A program made the position numbers and the translations under genes. Source: an uncultured Granulosicoccaceae bacterium (GTDB lineage: Bacteria > Pseudomonadota > Gammaproteobacteria > Granulosicoccales > Granulosicoccaceae). From it: a stretch of DNA of 55,905 bases. The notes beneath the pieces were generated by a model. It searched no databases and was not told the origin of the DNA. It saw nothing but the letters and a program-made list of their open reading frames with translations. Of the stretch, positions 16,821 to 25,536 are shown in pieces; position 1 is the stretch's first letter; each line of letters begins with the position of its first letter. Location: assembly GCA_937958675.1 (NCBI GenBank), contig CALGND010000089.1:1-55905 (forward strand). Direction: 5' to 3'.

Positions 16821-18392
16821 CTAGCTGCCTTCAACTTTACGACGGTACATACCTTGCGCTATTCGATCGATAACCATCGCGCAAAGCAAGATTGCCAAAC
16901 CACCAAGTAAGCCCTGCCCTTTTGCTGCGTACTGTAGCGCTTCCAGTATCAATGCTCCTAAGCCTTCTGCACCGATCAACGATGCAATAACCACCATCGA
17001 CAACGACATCAGAATCGTCTGATTGATACCAGTCATAATTGAAGGCATCGCCAGCGGTAGCTCTACGTTGGTGAGCAACTGCCATTTAGAGCAGCCAAAT
17101 GCAGTCGCTGCTTCTTTGGTGGTTTCCGGCACGCCGCGCATACCCAGAGCCGTTAACCTGATAACAGGCGGCATCGCAAAAATAAGCGTTGCTAAAACAC
17201 CCGGGGGCTTACCCGTGCCAAAAAACGCAATGATAGGAATAAGGTATACAAACGCTGGCATGGTTTGCATAAAGTCGAGTACAGGCTCTGCAAACGCATA
17301 GGCACGTTTTGATTTACCAAACCAAATGCCTAGCGGTATGCCGATAATGATACATAAGAAAGCACCAGCGCCGATAAGCGCTACGGTGATCATCGACATC
17401 TCCCACAGGCCCATAAAGGCCAAATACATCAACGACGCCGCCGTAAATATGGCCACGCGAATACCTGCCAGCCTGAAGGCCATAACCACGATCACGATCA
17501 TAACGACAGGCCATGGTGTTTGAATCAAGATGATTTCTAAGGCATCAAGCACAGTACGTATGACTTTGGTGATACCTTCAAACACATGGCTAAAATGTTC
17601 CGCGAGCCAGTCAAAACCATAGTCACCTTTTTTTGCAAGTGCAGCAAAGTACTCTCGCCCTACCGGAAATTCGGTAATCGTTATTTTGTCACCAATGAAG
17701 CCACCCGTTAGTGCGCTGAGTTTCCCATCTGGATCAGACACTGTAAATCGGAATAAGGTAAGAGGCCAAATAGCGAGTAGCAGCAGCCCTCCAAACCAGG
17801 CATTAGCTCGGTTTATACCCGATTGTATTGCAGGGTTAGCACGCCATTTTAGATATTGTTTTTCGTAGGTTCGGTTAGCTAGGAACCCTTCAAGCAGTTT
17901 AACCACAATCAACAAAACCAAGCCGGTTAAAAATATTGAGGTGGCTTCGTTGGCTGCAAGCTCAGCCTTTTCTTGGGCTTCGGCAGCTACTCGCTTTAGA
18001 TTGTCGGCAATCTTTAGCTTAGCTTCAGCCCCTGCTGCATCTCCTGCGGCAACAAGATCTTTGGCCTGTTCTTCACGTTTGGATATATTGACGAGTAACT
18101 TTTCATAACGTGCAATTTGATCAGCACCCAGCTCACCCCATAGGCCACGGCCTAATTGCACCAAGGCAAATAGCTCGAGCACGAGGAAGGTCCAGAAAAA
18201 TCCCCAAGCACCGCGCACTGCCCCCCATAAAGGGCCAAACACGGCTGCCATCGTATTCCATGAAAACGCAAAACCCGTTGTTCCTTGAATCTTCTCAAAT
18301 TGCCTTGAATAGTATTGATCGTTTTCTTTAGCAAATTCCGCAACTGACGAATCCAGCTTGCTTGGAGTTGCTGCGAGGCCGTTGTCACTCAT
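16821..18392 (-). CDS. proW: Glycine betaine/proline-type ABC permease with extra N-terminal membrane/coiled-coil domain
   Basis: A 523-residue permease. The C-terminal part (about 300-515) is a normal ProW domain, with LGIWFGKSKRAYAFAEPVLD, TMPAFVYLIPIIAFFGTG and GVPETTKEAATAFGCSKWQL (EAA loop). Ahead of it is an unusual region of about 200 residues: a DUF2628-like hydrophobic pair (FSWNTMAAVFGPLWGAVRG, residues 43-61), a charged alanine/lysine coiled coil (about 100-150, EAKLKIADNLKRVAAEAQEK) and two more helices. E. coli ProW is 354 residues. The start overlaps the proV stop (ATGA), so proV-proW are coupled. Likely substrates are betaine, choline or related osmolytes. Confidence 0.85.
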   Translation of the reverse strand: MSDNGLAATPSKLDSSVAEFAKENDQYYSRQFEKIQGTTGFAFSWNTMAAVFGPLWGAVRGAWGFFWTFLVLELFALVQLGRGLWGELGADQIARYEKLLVNISKREEQAKDLVAAGDAAGAEAKLKIADNLKRVAAEAQEKAELAANEATSIFLTGLVLLIVVKLLEGFLANRTYEKQYLKWRANPAIQSGINRANAWFGGLLLLAIWPLTLFRFTVSDPDGKLSALTGGFIGDKITITEFPVGREYFAALAKKGDYGFDWLAEHFSHVFEGITKVIRTVLDALEIILIQTPWPVVMIVIVVMAFRLAGIRVAIFTAASLMYLAFMGLWEMSMITVALIGAGAFLCIIIGIPLGIWFGKSKRAYAFAEPVLDFMQTMPAFVYLIPIIAFFGTGKPPGVLATLIFAMPPVIRLTALGMRGVPETTKEAATAFGCSKWQLLTNVELPLAMPSIMTGINQTILMSLSMVVIASLIGAEGLGALILEALQYAAKGQGLLGGLAILLCAMVIDRIAQGMYRRKVEGS

Positions 18393-19438
18393 GCTTTGCC
18401 TCCTTGTATGCCTTTGAGCAGCCTTGATTTGGTGATAACGCCTACATCGCTATTGTCATCATCTTGAATAACGATAGGGTGCTCTGTTGTTGTGGCAATG
18501 TCGATTAGTTGATCCAGATCAGTGCCGTGGTGTGCGCGAGGGCACGAATTCAGATCATCACTATTACTAGCCTTGAATGCATCGATTGGCTCCATAATCG
18601 AATGAGCGAACACGAGCTTAAGCTTAGAGATACCTTCGACGAAGTCCCTGACGTAATCATCTGCGGGGTCAGTAACAATTTGTTCTGGCGTGCCTATTTG
18701 GACAATTCGGCCATCTTTCATTATCGCTATACGATTACCGATACGGATGGCTTCATCTAAATCATGGGTAATAAATACGGTGGTCTTGTTGAGCTCTGCC
18801 GACAAGGCCATAAATTGATCTTGTAGTTGCCTGCGTATTAATGGGTCGAGTGCTGAGAAAGGTTCGTCCATCAACAGCACTTCTGGATCAGAGGCTAAGG
18901 CGCGCGCCAAACCGACACGTTGTTGCATGCCGCCCGAGAGTTCTCTAGGGAAACGATCTTCATAACCATCTAGGTTAACCATATTCAAGCAATGCTGAGA
19001 GACTTCCCAACGGCGTGACTTTGGCTCACCGCGTACTTGCAGCGGGAATCCCACGTTATCGCGAACGGTGCGATGTGGCAGCAAGGCCATGTGTTGAAAC
19101 ACCATACCAATATGCTTTGCACGCATTTCACGCAGTGCATCACCGCTTAAAGACAAGATATCTTTACCCAACACTGAAATCGAGCCCGCGGTTGGTTCGA
19201 TCAAACGATTTAAATGCCTAACCATTGTGGACTTGCCCGAGCCGGACAGGCCCATGACGCAAAATATCTCGCCTCTTTTAACTTCAAAGGAGCAATCAGC
19301 TATACCGACAACACAAGCAAACTCTTCAAGCACTTCGGGTTTGCTTAAACCGCGCTCTTCAATTGCGCTCATAGCTTCCTTTGCGCGATCACCAAATATC
19401 TTCCAGACATTTTTTAGCGTTATGACGTCTTCACTCAC
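18389..19438 (-). CDS. proV: Glycine betaine/proline-type ABC transporter ATPase
   Basis: A 349-residue ATPase of the ProV/OpuAA class. It shows the class-specific N-terminal stretch, GLSGSGKSTMVRHLNR (Walker A near residue 69), LSGGMQQRVGLARAL, LLMDEPFSALDPLIR and a degenerate C-terminal CBS-like region (about 285-345, HGTDLDQLIDIATTTEHPIV). It starts at GTG 19438 with AGGAG 8 bases upstream. It follows proX after a terminator-like hairpin and overlaps proW. The tail is shorter than in E. coli ProV (400), so osmotic sensing through paired CBS domains may be weakened. Confidence 0.92.
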   Translation of the reverse strand: MSEDVITLKNVWKIFGDRAKEAMSAIEERGLSKPEVLEEFACVVGIADCSFEVKRGEIFCVMGLSGSGKSTMVRHLNRLIEPTAGSISVLGKDILSLSGDALREMRAKHIGMVFQHMALLPHRTVRDNVGFPLQVRGEPKSRRWEVSQHCLNMVNLDGYEDRFPRELSGGMQQRVGLARALASDPEVLLMDEPFSALDPLIRRQLQDQFMALSAELNKTTVFITHDLDEAIRIGNRIAIMKDGRIVQIGTPEQIVTDPADDYVRDFVEGISKLKLVFAHSIMEPIDAFKASNSDDLNSCPRAHHGTDLDQLIDIATTTEHPIVIQDDDNSDVGVITKSRLLKGIQGGKA

Positions 19439-19465
19439 CGAACAATTCTCCTAACCACAAACGAA

Positions 19466-19494
19466 AAACGGGAGCAAAAAAAATGCTCCCGTTT
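19466..19494 (-). terminator. Intercistronic hairpin between proX and proV
   Basis: AAACGGGAGC (19466-19475) and GCTCCCGTTT (19485-19494) form a perfect 10-bp stem. On the minus strand it is followed by a run of five T and then CGTTTG. It lies 48 bp past the proX stop and before the proV ribosome site, so it can partially end transcription and keep binding-protein mRNA in excess of transporter mRNA. Confidence 0.75.
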
Positions 19495-19541
19495 CTTTAC
19501 CTTACTATTATCTTTCGAATATCAATTCGAAGGATGATTAC

Positions 19542-20498
19542 TTACTGTAACCAGCTATCAACAATCTCTGCGTTGTCAGCAACCCACTTAGCAGCAAATT
19601 CAGCTGGGTCTTGCTTGTCTACAACCAAGGCGTACGTCATTGCAGACACTGTAGCAGTATCAAGCTGAACCTTAGACAACATAGCAGCAGCTTCTGGTTG
19701 ATCAGTTTCTAGAGAAGTTGCGTAGTGAATGTGCAAGAACGCTGTTGACCATGCAACACCAGCTTCTGACTTAGAAAGCCATTCTGGATCATCAGTTGGT
19801 TGGATAACATTCCATGCCGCTGCATCATGTGCTGGCTCTTTAAGGATTACCAGTTCGTGCAGTGCAAACATGTGGTGTGGCGTGTAGCAGAAAAAGACAA
19901 TGTCTTTGTCTTGAGCTACTGCGTTGTCCACTTCTGCAAGAGCAAGCGTTTCGTCCATCTCTTTTAGGTTCATGGTCTCAGCATAGCCATAAGACTTAGC
20001 ACGGATCTTTTCAACGTTCGTTGAAGCCCAACCAGCAGCACCGATCCAGATTTCGCCTTTTCCGTCACCGTCGGTGTCGAAGTTTTTAGCCATATCTGGG
20101 TCAGTTAGATCAGCAAGGTTTTCAATGCCAGTACGCTCAGCAGTTCCTGCTGTTACACACATAGCTTGGTCACCCGCAACACCGTTAGGGTTTTGGCGAA
20201 CACTTTGCTTTTCTTTAACAAACTTATTGTTCAAGTTAGTTTGGTTAGGTAGCCACACTTCAGGATGTACGTGCATTGCACCGGTATCCATTGCTTCGAA
20301 CACAACTGGGTTAGTACCGTTTTGAAGTTCGACTTCAAGGCCCAAGTTGTCCTCCATTGCAACCTTCAATACGTGTGCTGTAACGCGTACTGATGGCCAG
20401 TTAGGCACACCGATAACAACATCTGCGGCTTGTGCTATTGATGCACTTGCAAGCACAGATCCTGCACATAACACCTTGATTGCATGTTTTAGTTTCAT
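19542..20498 (-). CDS. proX: Glycine betaine/proline-type ABC substrate-binding protein
   Basis: A 318-residue periplasmic binding protein of the OpuAC/ProX family. The signal peptide ends SIAQA before ADVVIGVPNWPSV (about residue 24). Conserved OpuAC segments include HVHPEVWLPNQ, IGAAGWASTNVEKIRAKSYG and FFCYTPHHMF, with aromatic residues suited to quaternary-amine binding. ATG 20498 has GAGGAG about 8 bases upstream. It is preceded by its own good promoter and followed by an attenuating hairpin before proV. Whether it prefers glycine betaine, choline or another osmolyte is not clear. Confidence 0.9.
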   Translation of the reverse strand: MKLKHAIKVLCAGSVLASASIAQAADVVIGVPNWPSVRVTAHVLKVAMEDNLGLEVELQNGTNPVVFEAMDTGAMHVHPEVWLPNQTNLNNKFVKEKQSVRQNPNGVAGDQAMCVTAGTAERTGIENLADLTDPDMAKNFDTDGDGKGEIWIGAAGWASTNVEKIRAKSYGYAETMNLKEMDETLALAEVDNAVAQDKDIVFFCYTPHHMFALHELVILKEPAHDAAAWNVIQPTDDPEWLSKSEAGVAWSTAFLHIHYATSLETDQPEAAAMLSKVQLDTATVSAMTYALVVDKQDPAEFAAKWVADNAEIVDSWLQ

Positions 20499-20563
20499 TA
20501 ATAAAGCTCCTCAGTGGTGATATCCCGATATTTTTCGGTCAATCTTATGTATTAAGCCCCGAT

Positions 20564-20591
20564 AGTGTACTGCCTCATTGAGTTATGTCAA
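20564..20591 (-). promoter_or_regulatory. Sigma70-type promoter for proX
   Basis: On the minus strand a perfect TTGACA (20591-20586) is spaced 16 bp from TACACT (20569-20564), about 65 bp before the proX ATG and after the stop of the ureohydrolase gene. It allows proXVW to be expressed independently of the upstream gene. Confidence 0.5.
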
Positions 20592-20625
20592 AGCCAACAA
20601 AGATACAGTTTGTAGGCAAAATCCA

Positions 20626-21591
20626 TTATGAGACCGTTGACCTTGCTGCACGGGCATCACAGGCTATGCAAAGTAACTCAAAAAGAATGTTCGCACCGAC
20701 CATTGCCGTAGAACCCGACATATCAAAAGATGGCGCGACTTCGACCATGTCCGCACCGACGATATTTAAACCGCTGCAACCACGAATTAACAGCTGAGCC
20801 TCAAGAGTGGTTAAACCACCAATTTCAGGTGTGCCGGTACCAGGCGCAAATGCTGGGTCAAGGCTATCGATATCAAAACTAATATAAACTGGGCCATCGC
20901 CGACAACGCGCCTCGCCTCTTTTATGGTTTCTTCAACACCTAGCTTATAAAATTCTTCCATATACATCACACGCATACCGCTGTCATGACTGAACTTCCA
21001 CAGATCAAGATCATTGACAGAACCCCGTATACCGATTTGGATTGTGCGCTTAGGGTCGAGCAAACCTTCTTCAACTGCACGACTAAACGGCGCACCGTGG
21101 TGAAATTTTGAACCCATGTAGTCGTCACCGGTATCACAATGCGCATCGATATGAATCATGCCTATGGGGCCATCTTTGGCTAATGCTCTAAAGATAGGCA
21201 AAGATACGGAATGATCACCACCAACGGCCAAGGGCAGAATACCGTTTTCGACAACGCGATCAAACGTATCTTGAATGGCCTTATGGCTAGCGGTTAATTC
21301 GAAAGGTGAAGGTACCCAAGCATCGCCAATATCGGCAACTCGGCAAAGCTCATGAGGCGATATGCCTGTGGCTTGGTTTTTCATGCGCACAAGAGTTGAT
21401 TGATTACGCACTTCACGTGGACCATGGCGTGACCCTGGGCGATTAGTCACACCACCATCAAATGGTACACCGATAATGCCGATATCCACATCCTTGAGAT
21501 CTTCTTTCCACGGCGCTCTAAAAAACGTGGGGATACCGACGTAGCGGGCACGTGTCATTGGATCGGTGTTTTCAGGAGTATCGGCGCTCAT
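20626..21591 (-). CDS. Agmatinase/guanidinobutyrase-type ureohydrolase
   Basis: A 321-residue arginase-superfamily enzyme that hydrolyses a guanidino compound to urea plus an amine. All manganese ligands are present: His127 (GGDHS), Asp149/His151/Asp153 (IDAHCDTGD) and Asp240/Asp242 (SFDIDSLDPAFAPGTGTPE). The N-terminal YVGIPTFFRAPWKED pattern favours the guanidinobutyrase/guanidinopropionase branch over strict agmatinase, but this is a judgement by eye. It lies upstream of proX on the same strand, separated by a promoter, so a functional link with osmolyte uptake is possible but unproven. Confidence 0.88.
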   Translation of the reverse strand: MSADTPENTDPMTRARYVGIPTFFRAPWKEDLKDVDIGIIGVPFDGGVTNRPGSRHGPREVRNQSTLVRMKNQATGISPHELCRVADIGDAWVPSPFELTASHKAIQDTFDRVVENGILPLAVGGDHSVSLPIFRALAKDGPIGMIHIDAHCDTGDDYMGSKFHHGAPFSRAVEEGLLDPKRTIQIGIRGSVNDLDLWKFSHDSGMRVMYMEEFYKLGVEETIKEARRVVGDGPVYISFDIDSLDPAFAPGTGTPEIGGLTTLEAQLLIRGCSGLNIVGADMVEVAPSFDMSGSTAMVGANILFELLCIACDARAARSTVS

Positions 21592-21653
21592 TGTCTTGCT
21601 CTTATTTAGCTTGTGTTTATACTATCGTACTTTACTCACTGGCTGTATCACAG

Positions 21654-22550
21654 CTATTGTCGCTGCTTAGAAGAATAAAAGGCGACCAATAGGATCCCCG
21701 GCGTCAATATCAGCAAGCTCATCCAACCTAGCTTACCTAGCATTTCACCCAACAAAACAGCACCTAAGATCGAACCAAGCGTTGGTACAGCAGCCATGAA
21801 CGCAGCGGTTGATGAAGGCCCGATATTGCGGGTTGCTACAGCCACTAACAGCAAGCCGATTAATCCAGGTATTAGCCCTTGGTAAAGCGTTTGAATTAAC
21901 AACTGCGACTGACTGGTTTCACTTATCCCACTGGGCAAAAACCAATACCAGATTGGTACAAACAACGCTGCATTAATTATCGAGCTGCAAAATAAAACTT
22001 GCGTGGTGCTGATGTTCCACAACCTTGCAGCGATTAGATAACCAGAGAAAAAGATTGCAGAGATAAAAAACAAGCCGTCGCCTATCCAAGCATTGGCTAT
22101 TGATAGCTCAGCGGCATCTGCGGCAGCCAATATAGCGCCCGCAATAATCATTATTACGCCCACCAGTTGCAAGCGATGAACACTTTGCTTAAGCAATAGC
22201 CAAGATACAAACAAGGTGATCGCAGGTAATGCACCATTCATAAAGATGCCACCGTGCGCTGCCGGCGCGTGTTCAAACGCTAGAAACACGGCCAATATAT
22301 AGACCGGCCCCAACAGAAAACTCGTCACCGCGATGCGCTGTAAAGACATCGTCCGCCATGGTTTGAAATACAGCACTATGGGTAAGGCGACAATAGATGA
22401 CACACCATATCGCAGAGCTGTTTGGTCGTAGATGGTTAACGGCGACTGCGCACCGGCACGACTAGCCACCAGCCATGTTGCCCAGATTAGGGTCACGGCA
22501 ATGGCGGCTGCATAGCCTAACGCTGGGTTTGGGGAATTTTGAGACGACAT
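21654..22550 (-). CDS. EamA/DMT family transporter
   Basis: A 298-residue inner-membrane protein with about ten helices, arranged as two EamA repeats: ALGYAAAIAVTLIWATWLVAS near the start and IGDGLFFISAIFFSGYLIAA near the middle. ATG 22550 gives the usual family length. The frame stays open 47 codons further, but that stretch overlaps the divergent deacylase gene and lacks membrane character. Members export metabolites or amino acids; substrate unknown. Confidence 0.85.
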   Translation of the reverse strand: MSSQNSPNPALGYAAAIAVTLIWATWLVASRAGAQSPLTIYDQTALRYGVSSIVALPIVLYFKPWRTMSLQRIAVTSFLLGPVYILAVFLAFEHAPAAHGGIFMNGALPAITLFVSWLLLKQSVHRLQLVGVIMIIAGAILAAADAAELSIANAWIGDGLFFISAIFFSGYLIAARLWNISTTQVLFCSSIINAALFVPIWYWFLPSGISETSQSQLLIQTLYQGLIPGLIGLLLVAVATRNIGPSSTAAFMAAVPTLGSILGAVLLGEMLGKLGWMSLLILTPGILLVAFYSSKQRQ

Positions 22551-22641
22551 AGCTAAAGAGAAAATCGCAGTATCAGAGCAGCAAAACTGCTTTAAAGAAG
22601 CTAAGGTATCACTCATCGCCGTGAAACACGAACAATAAAAC

Positions 22642-23133
22642 ATGAGCAAAACTCGCAACGAGCTAGAGCAGCATTTGACAGACCTGGGCATTAGCTTTGA
22701 TGTGCACGAACACCCAGCGGTATTTACCGTAGAAGAAGCCCAACAACATTGCAGCCATATTCAAGGTTGCCACTGCAAAAACCTGTTCCTTAAAACGAAA
22801 AAAAAGCAATTGTGGCTGCTTGTGCTTGAAGACAATACCAGCATCGACCTAAAACAATTGGCCAGCCTAGTCGGTGTTAAGGCTTGGAGCTTTGCCAGCC
22901 CCGATCGCTTAATGGAGCATTTAGGAGTAACACCGGGCTCAGTCACTCCCTTTGCTTTAATCAACGACCCTGACAATAACGTCAACCTTGCGATTGAGTC
23001 GAAGGTATTTGAAGCCGACAGCGGCAATTTTCACCCACTGACTAACACCGCTACGCTGAATATCAGCACGGCGGGTTTACGAAAATTTTTGCAATCTACT
23101 GGGCATGTGCCCATTGAGATAGACTGTGATTAA
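22642..23133 (+). CDS. Prolyl-tRNA deacylase (YbaK/PrdX family editing protein)
   Basis: A 163-residue free-standing editing domain that hydrolyses mischarged tRNA (Ala-tRNA-Pro or similar). Features are HPAVFTVEEAQQH near residue 29, the conserved lysine segment GCHCKNLFLKTKKK (about 48-61), GSVTPFALINDP near residue 102 and FHPLTNTATLNIS near residue 132. These fit the PrdX/ProXp-ala type more than YbaK. ATG 22642 is unambiguous. The gene is divergent from the EamA exporter and convergent with the NMT1-type binding protein. Confidence 0.88.
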   Translation: MSKTRNELEQHLTDLGISFDVHEHPAVFTVEEAQQHCSHIQGCHCKNLFLKTKKKQLWLLVLEDNTSIDLKQLASLVGVKAWSFASPDRLMEHLGVTPGSVTPFALINDPDNNVNLAIESKVFEADSGNFHPLTNTATLNISTAGLRKFLQSTGHVPIEIDCD

Positions 23134-23223
23134 TAGAAAAGCTGCGAGTGGATTGAGCTGTGAATGTTGCAAATAACGTGCGCGAATGAACGCGTAAGTG
23201 AGCGATTAGTAGAGAGTAAAAGC

Positions 23224-23254
23224 AAATCAGGCGCACCCTTAGTGCGCCTGATTT
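23224..23254 (-). terminator. Terminator of the pyrimidine-catabolism operon
   Basis: AAATCAGGCGCAC (23224-23236) and GTGCGCCTGATTT (23242-23254) form a perfect 13-bp stem with a 5-nt loop. On the minus strand GATTTGCTTTTAC follows. It lies 22 bp past the binding-protein stop and ends the six-gene operon. Confidence 0.8.
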
Positions 23255-23276
23255 GGTATTGCAAGATAGAAAATAC

Positions 23277-24281
23277 TTACTTCATCGACATCGCTTTATC
23301 AATAACCACGTGTGACCACGCACCTTCAGGTGCTTCGCTGATGACTGGATCAGAGCCACCTGAGAGCAAAGTTTTAACCGTGCGATCATAATCCGCAGGA
23401 TCAAGCTTTCCATCACTACCTTCTGTGAGCTTGTTGATTTCCGCCATCATGCGCATTTGGTGCTTTTCAGTTTGCGCACCGCTGGCGTCGTTATCCAAAA
23501 CGATGCCGGCTGCTTCGTCAGGGTTAGCTCGTGCGTATTCCCAGCCTTTCATAGAGGCCGCAACAAAGCGCGCCATCTTATCAACAAAGGCTTCATCTTT
23601 TAGATTTTCTTCCAACACATACAATCCATCTTCCATTGTCGACACGCCTTGGTCTTCGTATTTAAATACCACGAGATCCTCAGGTGTTAATCCGGCATCA
23701 ATAACTTGCCAGTACTCGTTGTACGTCATAGTAGAAACACAGTCGGCTTGCTTTTGTAGTAGAGGGTCTACGTTAAAGCCTTGCTTTAATACAGTTACGC
23801 CATCGCCACCTTCAGTACCGATATTAAGTGATGACATCCAGCTTAAGAAAGGGTACTCGTTTCCATAAAACCATACACCAAGTGTTTTGCCTTTGAAATC
23901 TTCCGGTGCAGCAATGCCAGTTTCCTTGCGGCAAGTCAGCATCATGCCCGAACGCTTAAATGGTTGAGCAATGTTAACTAACGCTACGCCTTTCTCGCGG
24001 CTAGCCAAGGCTGAAGGCATCCAATCAACTACAACATCTGCTCCGCCACCTGCAATAACTTGTGGTGGAGCGATATCTGGCCCACCTGGCTTGATTGTTA
24101 CGTTCAAATCAGCATCTTTATAAAAACCTTTATCCAGTGCTACGTAGTAACCACCAAACTGAGCTTGTGTTACCCACTTAAGTTGTAGCGTAACGTCATC
24201 CGCCGCCCAGGATGTTGCAGATACAAACAAAGTCGCTGCACCGAGTAGCGTTGAGTTAATTTTATTTCTAAGTAATGCCAT
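23277..24281 (-). CDS. NMT1/THI5-type ABC substrate-binding protein
   Basis: A 334-residue periplasmic protein. A signal peptide ends SWAAD near residue 27, then VTLQLKWVTQAQFGGYYVALDKGFY (residues about 30-54) is the hallmark of the NMT1 family that binds pyrimidine-like or thiamine-precursor ligands. It is the last gene of the operon that also encodes dihydropyrimidinase and N-carbamoyl-amino-acid amidohydrolase. Its ligand is therefore probably a pyrimidine, dihydropyrimidine or ureido acid; this is inference from context. A 106-bp gap separates it from the upstream permease. Confidence 0.88.
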   Translation of the reverse strand: MALLRNKINSTLLGAATLFVSATSWAADDVTLQLKWVTQAQFGGYYVALDKGFYKDADLNVTIKPGGPDIAPPQVIAGGGADVVVDWMPSALASREKGVALVNIAQPFKRSGMMLTCRKETGIAAPEDFKGKTLGVWFYGNEYPFLSWMSSLNIGTEGGDGVTVLKQGFNVDPLLQKQADCVSTMTYNEYWQVIDAGLTPEDLVVFKYEDQGVSTMEDGLYVLEENLKDEAFVDKMARFVAASMKGWEYARANPDEAAGIVLDNDASGAQTEKHQMRMMAEINKLTEGSDGKLDPADYDRTVKTLLSGGSDPVISEAPEGAWSHVVIDKAMSMK

Positions 24282-24387
24282 TTTTTCAAACTCCCCTTTT
24301 GGTTATATTTTGACTATCGAAATTAAATTACTTAAACCTCTTTCAAGATTATCTGTGGCACCTAACTGGTTAATGCCTTCGCCAAAA

Positions 24388-25536
24388 CTATCTGGCTGTT
24401 GATCTCATTGAAGGGTGCCAAAACGTGGCTACCCTCTCAAGCAGTGCAATAAAGCCATAAAACAATGAACCTGCTAGTGCCGCAACGGCAATTTCAGCCC
24501 ACACCATATCTACGTTCATTTTGCCAACTTCTGTCGAAATTCGAAAGCCCATCCCTACGATTGGCGTGCCAAAGAATTCCGCCACAATTGCGCCGATCAG
24601 TGCCAATGTGGAATTAATCTTCAAGGCATTGAATATAAACGGTAATGCTTCTGGCAATCGTAGCTTGAACAATGACTGCCAGTAGTTGGCCGCATAGGTA
24701 TTCATTAGGTCAAGCTGGATCTTTGATGCTGCTGATAAACCGGCGACCGTATTCACAAGCATGGGGAAAAACGTCATCACTACCACCACCGCAGCCTTAG
24801 ATTGCCAATCGAAACCAAACCACATGACCATAATCGGTGCTATGCCCACTATTGGCAGTGCCGCTACGAGATTCCCTACCGGCAGCAAGCCCGCTTTAAG
24901 AAACGGAGAGCGATCAATTAATATCGCCACCAGAAACCCTGCCGAACAACCCATGATGTAGCCAGTCAACACCGACTTAATAAATGTCTGTTTAAAATCC
25001 GCCCACAGGGTTGGCACAGAATTAACAAGGCGATCACCGATATCGGACGGCGCGGGTAACAACACCTTTGGAACGTCGTGTCCTTGGGTAACAAACTCCC
25101 ATAACAACAACAACCAAACGCCGAAGATCAACGGAATTAAAACAGTGAGTACACCATTGACCGTGCGCGACAATGTATTGATTTCAGTAAAGCGCGATAC
25201 CGAGGCCCACGCCAAGGCCCAAGATGCAATAACCAAAAACCAAAATGCATAAGGAACCGAAGCAGTCTCTGCATCGTAGTTAGATAAAAATATTATCAAG
25301 AACGCCGCAGCGAGTGACGATGTGGCTAACAGCCACACAGCTGCCATCGCACTATTATGGGAGGCCAACTTGTTGCCAACGACTGCTGCAACGACCACTA
25401 ACAAGCTAGTGCTGATCAGTAGGGAAGCACCAAAAAACTGTAGCAGCAATGAACCCAATCCCAGCACACCCAGACATGCAGCACCGATATACAGTGTGCG
25501 TTCCAACGCTTTTGGCGCAACGCTCGACTCAAGCAT
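24388..25536 (-). CDS. ABC permease (NitT/TauT type) with N-terminal membrane extension
   Basis: A 382-residue permease. The standard BPD domain lies in about 170-375 (VLLPAPSDIGDRLVNSVPTL, then the EAA loop LDLMNTYAANYWQSLFKLRLPEALPFIF). The first 120 or so residues add roughly four extra hydrophobic helices that ordinary 250-residue relatives lack. Its start overlaps the stop of the next permease by 8 bp. With that partner and the ATPase it should form the pore for the NMT1-type ligand. Confidence 0.87.
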   Translation of the reverse strand: MLESSVAPKALERTLYIGAACLGVLGLGSLLLQFFGASLLISTSLLVVVAAVVGNKLASHNSAMAAVWLLATSSLAAAFLIIFLSNYDAETASVPYAFWFLVIASWALAWASVSRFTEINTLSRTVNGVLTVLIPLIFGVWLLLLWEFVTQGHDVPKVLLPAPSDIGDRLVNSVPTLWADFKQTFIKSVLTGYIMGCSAGFLVAILIDRSPFLKAGLLPVGNLVAALPIVGIAPIMVMWFGFDWQSKAAVVVVMTFFPMLVNTVAGLSAASKIQLDLMNTYAANYWQSLFKLRLPEALPFIFNALKINSTLALIGAIVAEFFGTPIVGMGFRISTEVGKMNVDMVWAEIAVAALAGSLFYGFIALLERVATFWHPSMRSTAR

